The position numbers and the translations under genes are program-made. 18,073 nucleotides of DNA from positions 1 to 18,073 of the forward strand of contig CALADM010000012.1 in NCBI GenBank assembly GCA_937890595.1, in the 5' to 3' direction. Positions 6,709 through 13,477 of this stretch are shown here, piece by piece. Source of the DNA: CAJMNU01 sp905214855 (lineage in GTDB: Bacteria > Bacillota > Clostridia > Lachnospirales > Lachnospiraceae). The notes under the pieces were generated by a model. It was not told the origin of the DNA, did no database searches, and worked only from the letters and a program-made list of their open reading frames with translations. Numbering within the stretch: position 1 is the stretch's first letter; each line of letters starts with the position of its first letter.

Positions 6709-7755
6709 CTACCCAATCCGAATAACGGCTTTTACAATATCTGCTTTATTGTTCATGCTGTAATCCATCGCTTTCTGCACCTCATCCAGTCCGAAAATGT
6801 CTGTTATGATCCCTTTCAAGTTTACTTTTCCTGCCGCAACTGCATCAATTGCCATCGGATAAATATGACGATACCGGAATACAGTCTTAAATGTCAGTTC
6901 CTTATCCAGTACAAGACTCATGGGAAGCGTCATTTCGCCGCTTTTGCTGTATCCTACAAGAACGATATTGGAACCCTTCTTAGCCATGTGAATTGCCTGT
7001 CTTGTCGTAATTTCCGTTCCTGCCGTCTCAATTACCAAGTCCATGCCAGCTCCATCTGTCAGCTCATTCACCCTTTCCAGTACATCCTCCTTCGCTCCGT
7101 TGATCACCCCTGTAGCGCCTAATTCCAATGCCTTATCAAGTCTCTTCTCCATAATATCCACTACATATACTTCTGATACGCCTCTTGCCTTCAACGCCAT
7201 CATGGAAACAAGACCAATACATCCGGCTCCCATAACGACAACTCTCTGACCAAGATGTGCATCTCCCTGAATAGCCGCATGGAAGCCCACAGCCAATGGC
7301 TCTATCAAAGCGCCCTCTAATGTGCTTACATTATCCGGCAGCTTAAAACACAGAGCTGCTTCATGAGCAACATATTCCTGAAACACTCCATCTATCGGAG
7401 GCGTCGCAAAGAATACTACATCCGGACACAGATTATAACGTCCTGTTTTACAAAATTCACAATGCCCGCAGGTTCTTCCCGGTTCTAAAGCCACTCTGTC
7501 CCCAACCCTCAGATTCTTTACATTTTTACCAACCTCAACAACCGTCCCTCCCGGTTCATGTCCCAGCACAAATGGAGGCTCCACTACATAGTCACCAATT
7601 GCTCCTGTTTCATAATAATGCAGATCACTTCCGCAGATTCCTACATATTCCAACTTTACCAATACCTCGTTCTCTTTCACTTTAGGAATATCACGTTCTT
7701 CAAATCCCATCTTTCCAATTCCCAGCATAACTGCAGCTTTCATTTTTCCTTCCAT
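6709..7755 (-). CDS. Zinc-dependent polyol (sorbitol/xylitol-type) dehydrogenase
   Basis: 348 residues, a medium-chain dehydrogenase that oxidises a sugar alcohol to a ketose with NAD(P) in the cytosol. Zinc ligands match the sorbitol dehydrogenase pattern: C41 (GICGSDLHYY), H66-E67 (LGHEP) and E152 (IEPLAVGFHA). The structural zinc loop is intact, with C96, C99, C102 and C110. The coenzyme fold carries GAGCIG near 176-181. FRYRHIYPMAI near the C-terminus is also typical of the polyol dehydrogenase branch. The frame opens six codons earlier with a GTG, but an AGGAGG site lies inside that extension, eight bases before ATG 7755, which fixes the start. No transporter or sugar kinase is adjacent, so the true substrate (sorbitol, xylitol, L-threitol or similar) is open. 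A shared operator with the upstream ROK gene suggests it is its target. Confidence 0.9.
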   Translation of the reverse strand: MEGKMKAAVMLGIGKMGFEERDIPKVKENEVLVKLEYVGICGSDLHYYETGAIGDYVVEPPFVLGHEPGGTVVEVGKNVKNLRVGDRVALEPGRTCGHCEFCKTGRYNLCPDVVFFATPPIDGVFQEYVAHEAALCFKLPDNVSTLEGALIEPLAVGFHAAIQGDAHLGQRVVVMGAGCIGLVSMMALKARGVSEVYVVDIMEKRLDKALELGATGVINGAKEDVLERVNELTDGAGMDLVIETAGTEITTRQAIHMAKKGSNIVLVGYSKSGEMTLPMSLVLDKELTFKTVFRYRHIYPMAIDAVAAGKVNLKGIITDIFGLDEVQKAMDYSMNNKADIVKAVIRIG

Positions 7756-7785
7756 CTTTTTATCCTCCTGCACTATCTTTATTTG

Positions 7786-7798
7786 ATACTTTATTAAA
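7786..7798 (-). promoter_or_regulatory. Candidate ROK operator at the dehydrogenase promoter
   Basis: The 13-mer TTTAATAAAGTAT (- strand) is identical to the one over the ROK gene's own start region (9109-9121). Here it lies about 19 bases downstream of the -10 box and is followed by AAATAAAG. The core TTTAATAAA resembles known ROK/XylR operators. Confidence 0.6.
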
Positions 7799-7816
7799 TA
7801 GTTTTATTATGTATTT

Positions 7817-7845
7817 ATTCTATATTTGCAATGCATTTTTGTCAA
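7817..7845 (-). promoter_or_regulatory. Promoter of the polyol dehydrogenase gene
   Basis: Consensus TTGACA (7840-7845) and TAGAAT (7817-7822) on the - strand with a 17-base spacer; the leader is about 55 bases. Confidence 0.8.
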
Positions 7846-7917
7846 TATCTCCGTTCTAATAACTTATTATTTTGTCAATATCATCCAAAACGCTTCCTTT
7901 ATTTTGATAAACCGTAC

Positions 7918-7946
7918 AAAAAAAGAGACCTCATTTCTGAAGCCTC
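7918..7946 (-). terminator. Intrinsic terminator of the ROK gene
   Basis: On the - strand GAGGCTTC (7939-7946) pairs with GAGGTCTC (7925-7932) in eight pairs, two of them G-T, around the loop AGAAAT. A run of seven T follows. It separates the ROK gene from the dehydrogenase unit. Confidence 0.7.
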
Positions 7947-7968
7947 CCATACAGATATTTTCTTTGCT

Positions 7969-9096
7969 TTATATTTCTTTTACAAAATTTTCAATCACTT
8001 CCAATGCCGCTCCAAGAGCTGCTGCTCCGATGCCGTATCTGCAGCTCTTTACAAATCTCTCATCACCTGCAAATGTATCCCGTTCTGATGCTTTCCTCCA
8101 TATATCTGACATATAAGGCTCTGCATAACTTCCCACATATCCACCAAGGATAATATTGCAATCCAGAACCATATGGATATTATTCAATGCTACCGCCAAA
8201 AAACTTGTATAGGCATCCCATAGGTTTTCCATCTTCAGGTCTTTTTTCTCTAACAGTTCAAAAAACCGTTCCAGCTTTCCGTCTGCTGGTTCTGATAAAT
8301 TTAATGCGCTGCAATAGGCATCCAGACATCCCTTTTTCCCACAATAACATCTCTTCCCGTCCGGAATCACCGTCATATGTCCCACTTCTCCTGTACGGAA
8401 ATGATCTCCCTGAATCAGTCTGTCATGGTCAAAAACAGCCCCTCCAACTGTATTGCTCAAAGAAATGTAAAAAAAACGTTCCTTTTCATCAGAATACATT
8501 CCTTCCGCATAAGCTCCCGCATTTGCATCATTTAAAAAAATGCATGGATAATAAAAAAAGCGACTCACCGAATCAAAAGGCAACATCCTTACACTAAGAG
8601 CATGAGAATACGTGATCAGATTTCTCTCTAAATCCACAATTCCAGGAAAAGAAATACCTATCCCCAGAATCTTATTACGGTCAGCATTGCTTTCATCCAA
8701 AAATTTTTCCATCTCCTTATTTACTTTTTGATAATATGCTTCTTCATTCACATATGGGAGAACAATACGCAGATACTTTAAAATTCCGCCTGTAAGATTT
8801 GTAAGTACAAAACTAACATGATTTTTTGTAATATCCACCCCAACAGCCTGCCTTACATTGACCACAGCTGTTAACGCTTTTGCACGCCTTCCCCCAGTAG
8901 AATCCAATTCTCCACTTTCCTCAATGAAGCCCTTCTCAATCAGTTCTTTTGTAATCTGCGTTACTGTGGGCAGACTCATTTTCATACTATAGGAAATATC
9001 CGGATTAGAAACCGTCCCATGTTTACAAATATATCGAAAAACACGATTCCTGTTATTTTTTTTAACTTCCATATTCGTTGCCTGTTTTATTCCCAT
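7969..9096 (-). CDS. ROK-family transcriptional repressor (XylR/NagC type)
   Basis: 375 residues. Residues about 14-62 form a winged helix-turn-helix (NRNRVFRYICKHGTVSN, then SLPTVTQITKELIEKGFIEE). Residues 83-370 are a ROK sugar-kinase fold. The ROK zinc site is complete: H240 (EVGH) with C250, C252 and C257 (CYCGKKGCLDAYCS). The phosphate-binding motif is worn to VGVDITKNHV in place of DxGGTK, as usual for repressors without kinase activity, while LNDANAGA (188-195) retains the sugar-contact NDA motif. The frame is open to 9192, but the promoter lies within that stretch; ATG 9096 just after GGTGGT was chosen. An operator at its own start site implies autoregulation, and the same word precedes the dehydrogenase gene. 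The inducer is not known. Confidence 0.9.
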   Translation of the reverse strand: MGIKQATNMEVKKNNRNRVFRYICKHGTVSNPDISYSMKMSLPTVTQITKELIEKGFIEESGELDSTGGRRAKALTAVVNVRQAVGVDITKNHVSFVLTNLTGGILKYLRIVLPYVNEEAYYQKVNKEMEKFLDESNADRNKILGIGISFPGIVDLERNLITYSHALSVRMLPFDSVSRFFYYPCIFLNDANAGAYAEGMYSDEKERFFYISLSNTVGGAVFDHDRLIQGDHFRTGEVGHMTVIPDGKRCYCGKKGCLDAYCSALNLSEPADGKLERFFELLEKKDLKMENLWDAYTSFLAVALNNIHMVLDCNIILGGYVGSYAEPYMSDIWRKASERDTFAGDERFVKSCRYGIGAAALGAALEVIENFVKEI

Positions 9097-9108
9097 GCCA
9101 TACCACCA

Positions 9109-9123
9109 ATACTTTATTAAAGT
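9109..9123 (-). promoter_or_regulatory. Candidate ROK auto-operator
   Basis: ACTTTAATAAAGT (9111-9123 on the - strand) is a perfect 13-base palindrome around a central A, about ten bases after the -10 box and covering the expected transcription start. It shares TTTAATAAAGTAT with the dehydrogenase promoter. Confidence 0.65.
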
Positions 9124-9132
9124 GTTTTCCTT

Positions 9133-9161
9133 AGTATAACATTTCCTTTTCTGAAAAGCAA
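9133..9161 (-). promoter_or_regulatory. Promoter of the ROK gene
   Basis: TTGCTT (9156-9161) and TATACT (9133-9138) on the - strand with a 17-base spacer. The start is predicted inside the palindromic operator. Confidence 0.65.
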
Positions 9162-9299
9162 CTTTTCTATTTTCTTTTTTGGTATCACACACAAAAAAAT
9201 ATGGTTTTATCTATATTCCAGATAATCAATAAGCCTCTTCGCCTCTTCACTGCAAAAGAAACTGTTTTCTTGCCTCTCAAAACAAGCCCGATATTTCAA

Positions 9300-9716
9300 T
9301 ATGCAGGAACAGTAAGCTCTTTTGTAATAATTCTATTTCTTCCGCTCAGCTTATGGATCATCTGATGAAGGCATTCCCATGTACAATCGAGTGTATTCAG
9401 ACAGACAATGGGGCTGAATTTACCAACCTCTTTTCCAATCACAAGGAGACTCTTTTCCAGAAACACCTGAATGGAAATGCATAGAATCCGCCACAAAGCC
9501 ATCAATCCCTTTACTCCGCGGCATAACGGGAAGATGGAACACAACCACAGAAAGGATAATGAACGCTTTTATGCAATCCATCTGTTTTATTCCTTTGAGG
9601 GATTTGTGAAACAGCCAAAAGTGTATAACCACAGAGATTATAACAACTTTCCCATGCGACCACTGGGATGGACATCACCAAACGATGTACTTCAGGAATA
9701 TTTACAGTTGGTGTAA
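9300..9716 (+). pseudogene. Frameshifted DDE integrase-core transposase remnant (IS481/IS3-like)
   Basis: The + strand first frame from about 9338 reads SSAQLMDHLMKAFPCTIECI then QTDNGAEFTN, the second catalytic Asp region of an rve-type integrase core, and ends at TAG 9482-9484. Another frame takes over near 9471 with RIRHKAINPFTPRHNGKMEH (third catalytic Glu), then HRKDNERFYAIHLFYSFEGF and NFPMRPLGWTSPNDVLQEYL, and stops at 9714-9716. A single frameshift near 9460-9475 explains this. Upstream sequence (about 9200-9300) is too degraded to read, and the N-terminal helix-turn-helix is absent. The C-terminal layout matches IS481/IS3-type transposases; the precise family is uncertain. No intact terminal repeats were recognised. 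Confidence 0.8.
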
Positions 9717-9725
9717 CAAATGTAT

Positions 9726-9765
9726 AAGAAACCTACATATGTTCTATATATTGTTTCTTTTTTCA
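9726..9765 (+). terminator. Weak terminator-like hairpin after the transposase remnant
   Basis: AAGAAAC (9726-9732) and GTTTCTT (9753-9759) can pair, and T residues follow on the + strand. The loop is 20 bases and contains the palindrome ACATATGT. Confidence 0.35.
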
Positions 9766-9793
9766 AATATCCCACAAGTCAAAATTCAATATC

Positions 9794-11002
9794 CTATGCA
9801 TTTTCTTCATTTTTAGCAAGCAGCTTCGCAAGCCGTCTGGCCGCCTCTTCTGTATCTTCCGGTGAACCAAAAGTAGAAAATCGAAAATATCCTTCTCCAC
9901 AAGCTCCAAATCCTTCTCCTGGAGTTCCTACTACCTGAATTTCATAAAGAAGAAAATCGAAAAACTCCCAGCTTCCCATTCCTTTCGGACATTTCATCCA
10001 GATATAAGGGGCATTTTTTCCTCCGCAATACCAGATTCCCAGCTGATCAAGGGTCTCCATCAATACTTTTGCATTATTTTTATAAACCTGTATTCTTTCA
10101 TGGATTTGCTTTTGTCCTTCTTCCGTAAAAACGGCTGCCCCGCCTTTTTGAATAATATAGGATACCCCATTAGTTTTGGTGGTACGGTTTCGTATCCACA
10201 TCTCATTTAAGCTCATTCCATTTCGTTTCAGTTCTTTTGGAATCACAGTATAGCCCAGCCTGGTTCCTGTAAAACCTGCTGTTTTTGACAATGAACAGAT
10301 TTCAATGGCGCAGTTTTTCGCTTCCTCTATTTCAAAAATACTGTGAGGAATCTTCTTATCTTCAATAAAAGCCTCATATGCAGCATCAAATAAAAGAATG
10401 GCGTCTGTATGGTTGGCATAGCTGACCCATGCCTTTAACTGCTCACAGTTAAAAACGGCTCCCGTAGGGTTATTGGGAGAGCAGATATAAATCACATCTG
10501 CTGCAACTGTTTCATCGGGCAAGGGTACAAATCCATCCTTCTCTCCTGAGGGTATATGGATAATTCGGTTTCCTGCGATGATATTGGCATCTACATAAGC
10601 TGGATAAGCCGGTTCCATAATCATAACCGTTTTATCTCTCCCGAACAGATCAAGGATATCCCCTAACTCGTCGCTTGCTCCGCTGGAAATAAACACCTCC
10701 TCTGGCGAAAGAGATACCTTTCTTTTCTTATAATATTCAGCAATCGTCTCTCGCAGCTTCGGATCCCCGCACTCTGGCATATATCCATGGAATGTATTCT
10801 TTTTCCCCTGATCATCTACTGCTTTGTGAAGCGCTTTGATCACTTCATCGCAAAGGGGCAGGGATACGTCCCCAATCCCCATACGATACAGATAAGTGTC
10901 TGGATGCTGCTCAAGGTAAACTCTGGTTTTCTGTGCAATATGATAAAACAGGTAAGATTCCTTTAAATTATTATAATTTGTATTTGGTATCACTTCTTTC
11001 AC
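9794..11002 (-). CDS. dapL: LL-diaminopimelate aminotransferase
   Basis: 402 residues, the usual DapL length. It converts tetrahydrodipicolinate plus glutamate to LL-diaminopimelate in one PLP-dependent step, bypassing DapC/D/E. Landmarks are NLKESYLF near 12-19, the YRMGIGDVSLPL stretch at 39-50, FHGYMPECGDPKLRE at 71-85, SPNNPTGAVF from 175, the Schiff-base lysine K240 (SLSKTAGFTGTRLGY), and R in the C-terminal EGYFRFSTFGS. The start is a GTG at 11002 overlapping the dapF stop by four bases (GTGA). A GTG three codons in (10993) is better spaced from the GAGG and could be the true start. The gene forms an operon with dapF, supplying DAP and lysine. Downstream lies a transposase remnant rather than another dap gene. 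Confidence 0.93.
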   Translation of the reverse strand: MKEVIPNTNYNNLKESYLFYHIAQKTRVYLEQHPDTYLYRMGIGDVSLPLCDEVIKALHKAVDDQGKKNTFHGYMPECGDPKLRETIAEYYKKRKVSLSPEEVFISSGASDELGDILDLFGRDKTVMIMEPAYPAYVDANIIAGNRIIHIPSGEKDGFVPLPDETVAADVIYICSPNNPTGAVFNCEQLKAWVSYANHTDAILLFDAAYEAFIEDKKIPHSIFEIEEAKNCAIEICSLSKTAGFTGTRLGYTVIPKELKRNGMSLNEMWIRNRTTKTNGVSYIIQKGGAAVFTEEGQKQIHERIQVYKNNAKVLMETLDQLGIWYCGGKNAPYIWMKCPKGMGSWEFFDFLLYEIQVVGTPGEGFGACGEGYFRFSTFGSPEDTEEAARRLAKLLAKNEENA

Positions 11003-11781
11003 ACCTCACATTCACATATTGTATCTGCAGTTCCTGTCATTACAATTGTATAATCTTCCTTTACTTTTATCCGCAGCTTCCCACCGTCAAGCTCTACTAT
11101 AATTTCTTCTCCCATTGGACACATTCCTGCGACTACTGCCGCAGCAGTAGTCGCACATGCACCAGTTCCGCAGGCCATTGTAATTCCGCTGCCTCGTTCC
11201 CATACCCGCATCCGCAAAGCATTTCTTTCTATCTGCTCTGCAAATTCCACATTTACACCATTTGGAAAATACGGGTTCTTTTCTATTTCAGGACCGATTC
11301 GGTCCAGAGGCGCATGCTCCGCATCCCTCACAAAAATAACTGCGTGTGGATTTCCTACTGATACCGGCGTACAGGTTATAGCCTCTCCGGCTGCCATAAG
11401 CGTGACTGGAACCTCCACCTTCGCTTTTCCCATATCCACCGTAATACTTTTTACTTCATTTTCCCAAACTGCAAGCTGCAGAAATCGGATTCCTGATAAA
11501 GTCTCGATTTCCATGCTTTCTTTTTTGGTATATCCCTTTTCATAAACATATTTTCCAACACACCGTATCCCATTGCCGCACATGCGAGCCTCGCTTCCAT
11601 CGGCGTTGAATATGCGCATCTTAAAATCGGCAATATCCGAAGGGGTAATCTGTATAATCCCATCAGCACCAATTCCAAAATGCCGATCAGATAATTGCAC
11701 AGCCAGCTTATCCGGATGTTCCAGTTCTCCGTAATAATATAGATAATCATTTCCTAGTCCATGCATCTTTGTAAACCGCAT
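10999..11781 (-). CDS. dapF: Diaminopimelate epimerase
   Basis: 260 residues, close to the usual 270. It interconverts LL- and meso-diaminopimelate without cofactor, using two cysteines as acid and base. Both are present: C68 in ARMCGNGIRC and C204 in ACGTGACA. Substrate-site features include GLGNDYLY near 8-15, SVGNPHAV at 141-148 and NGVNVEF at 174-180. In the second motif the usual ERGxGET reads ERGSGIT, with Ile replacing a Glu that is near-invariant in well-studied DapF, which is odd. AGGAGG eight bases upstream fixes the ATG. It directly precedes dapL with a four-base overlap, and it lies about 20 bases after the carA relic, so it may be transcribed from the upstream purine/pyrimidine block. 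Confidence 0.93.
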   Translation of the reverse strand: MRFTKMHGLGNDYLYYYGELEHPDKLAVQLSDRHFGIGADGIIQITPSDIADFKMRIFNADGSEARMCGNGIRCVGKYVYEKGYTKKESMEIETLSGIRFLQLAVWENEVKSITVDMGKAKVEVPVTLMAAGEAITCTPVSVGNPHAVIFVRDAEHAPLDRIGPEIEKNPYFPNGVNVEFAEQIERNALRMRVWERGSGITMACGTGACATTAAAVVAGMCPMGEEIIVELDGGKLRIKVKEDYTIVMTGTADTICECEV

Positions 11782-11800
11782 AGCTCATCCCTCCTAGTAC

Positions 11801-12015
11801 CTACTGCATAAGAATAATTCCATCTGGAGTTGCTTTTTCTATTTCTTCCGCAGAGGTGTTCCATAGAAATACCGTCACATTACAGTCTCTGTTGTGAAAG
11901 CTCCTCACAATATTTTGCTTCATTCCGTACTTCTCTCATCTACAGCACCGAAACTGTATCCATAATACTCACTTCCGTCTTCCAGAATCAGCTTTCTGTC
12001 AAACTTTTTCATCAT
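11801..12015 (-). pseudogene. carA: carA relic: carbamoyl-phosphate synthase small subunit, internally deleted
   Basis: After an AGAGGA site, ATG 12015 starts MMKKFDRKLILEDGSEYYGY then SFGAVDER, the typical N-terminus of the glutaminase subunit, and hits TGA at 11920-11922. In another frame the sequence continues MKQNIVRSFHNRDCNVTVF then WNTSAEEIEKATPDGIIL, which matches the start of the class I amidotransferase domain, and stops at TAG 11801-11803 just where NGPGDP would follow. Thus about 140 middle residues and the whole catalytic half (Cys-His-Glu triad) are gone. CarA is normally about 350-380 residues and works with CarB to make carbamoyl phosphate from glutamine, bicarbonate and ATP. 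The relic starts 15 bases after purF, showing that carA was once an operon member. It cannot be functional. Confidence 0.85.
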
Positions 12016-12030
12016 CTAAATCCTCTTTCC

Positions 12031-13449
12031 CTAAGTTCGTTCCGATAGTTTCTTTTCAAAGCGATCTTTCCTAAGATCCATCGGTATTTTCGTAGGATAT
12101 TCTCCATGAAAACAGGCAGCGCAATAATCTTCGCTGTCAATCATCCTGCTCAGCTGACCTACCTCCAGATAACCTAGGGAATCTGCTCCAATCAGCTCTG
12201 CGATTTCTTCTGTGCTGTGATGACAGGCAATCAGATTTTCTTCAGAATCAATATCGGTTCCATAATAACAGGGGTGTAAGAATGGAGGAGCGGAAATCCT
12301 CACATGAATCTCCCTTGCCCCTGCTTCCCGTAAAAGCTTCACAATACGCCTGCTGGTGGTTCCCCTGACAATAGAATCATCGATCATCACCACCCGTTTT
12401 CCGTCTATGACACTTTTCACAGGAGAAAGCTTGATTCTGACCTGATCTAGGCGTTCTCTTGATCCTGGAGAGATAAAAGTTCTTCCTATATATTTGTTTT
12501 TAATCAGTCCAATGCCATAGGGAATATCGGATTTCTTCGCAAAACCCAAAGCTGCGTCCAGCCCACTGTCTGGAACCCCGATTACAATATCCGCTTCTAC
12601 CGGATATTTCTCTGCCAGCAGTTCCCCTGCTTTTATTCGCGATTCATGGACAGACACACCACCAATTACAGAATCCGGTCTGGCAAAATAAATATATTCA
12701 AAAATACAGGTCTTTTTCTTTTGTTTTCCACAATGCTCCCTTCTGGATTCCACACCAGATGGATGAAATACCAGAATTTCTCCAGGCTGTATATCTCTGA
12801 TAAGCTCTGCGCCAACTGCAGCTAATGCACAGCTTTCCGATGCCACTACATAAGTCCCATCCGGCATCTTTCCATAGCACAAAGGTCTGAATCCATATGG
12901 ATCACGGGCGGCAATCATCTTTGTGGAAGACATCAGTACCAGAGAATAAGCCCCTTCCAGAGACTCCATTGCCCTGCTTACTGCCTCCTCAATGCTGGAA
13001 ACCGTCAGTCTTTCTCTGGTAATCATATATGCAATGGTTTCTGTATCGCTGGTGGTATGAAAAATAGCTCCCGACAATTCCAGCTTGTCACGAAGTTCCA
13101 ATGCGTTGCTCAAATTCCCATTATGAGCCAGCGCCATCTTTCCCTTCTGGTGATTAACTTCAATGGGCTGACAGTTACTCCTTGTATTTCCTCCTGTGGT
13201 TCCATATCTTACATGACCGACAGCCATAGTTCCCTCTGGAAAATGAGATAGGGTATCTTTTGAAAAAACCTCACTTATAAGCCCCAGATCTTTGTAAGAA
13301 GAAAATACGCCGTCATCATTTACAACAATTCCGCAGCTCTCCTGTCCTCTGTGCTGCAAGGCATAAAGTCCATAATAAACCAGCTCTGCCACCTGTTCTT
13401 TTTTTGCACTCATCACTCCAAATACACCGCATTCTTCATGGACGCCCAT
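12031..13449 (-). CDS. purF: Amidophosphoribosyltransferase (glutamine PRPP amidotransferase)
   Basis: 472 residues. It catalyses the first committed purine step, phosphoribosylamine from PRPP and glutamine. The N-terminal Ntn glutaminase nucleophile is C7 after a short propeptide (MGVHEE then CGVFG), with RGQESCG, GHVRYGTTG and AHNGNLSN following. It is the iron-sulfur, Bacillus-type enzyme: candidate 4Fe-4S ligands are C248 (KTCIFEYIYFARPDS), C394 (HPCYYGTDI) and C443/C446 (DYCAACFHG). The PRPP loop is VVMIDDSIVRGTT at 353-365. AGGAGG precedes the ATG at 13449. It lies 28 bases after glmS and 15 bases before the carA relic. The oxygen-labile cluster fits an anaerobe. Confidence 0.96.
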   Translation of the reverse strand: MGVHEECGVFGVMSAKKEQVAELVYYGLYALQHRGQESCGIVVNDDGVFSSYKDLGLISEVFSKDTLSHFPEGTMAVGHVRYGTTGGNTRSNCQPIEVNHQKGKMALAHNGNLSNALELRDKLELSGAIFHTTSDTETIAYMITRERLTVSSIEEAVSRAMESLEGAYSLVLMSSTKMIAARDPYGFRPLCYGKMPDGTYVVASESCALAAVGAELIRDIQPGEILVFHPSGVESRREHCGKQKKKTCIFEYIYFARPDSVIGGVSVHESRIKAGELLAEKYPVEADIVIGVPDSGLDAALGFAKKSDIPYGIGLIKNKYIGRTFISPGSRERLDQVRIKLSPVKSVIDGKRVVMIDDSIVRGTTSRRIVKLLREAGAREIHVRISAPPFLHPCYYGTDIDSEENLIACHHSTEEIAELIGADSLGYLEVGQLSRMIDSEDYCAACFHGEYPTKIPMDLRKDRFEKKLSERT

Positions 13450-13477
13450 ACTATTATTTCCTCCTGCTGATTCTCCC

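Noticed and set aside
7969..9192. Longer 407-codon version of the ROK gene starting at 9192
   Set aside because: The extra N-terminal segment is not ROK-like and covers the predicted promoter and operator; the start at 9096 follows a plausible ribosome site.
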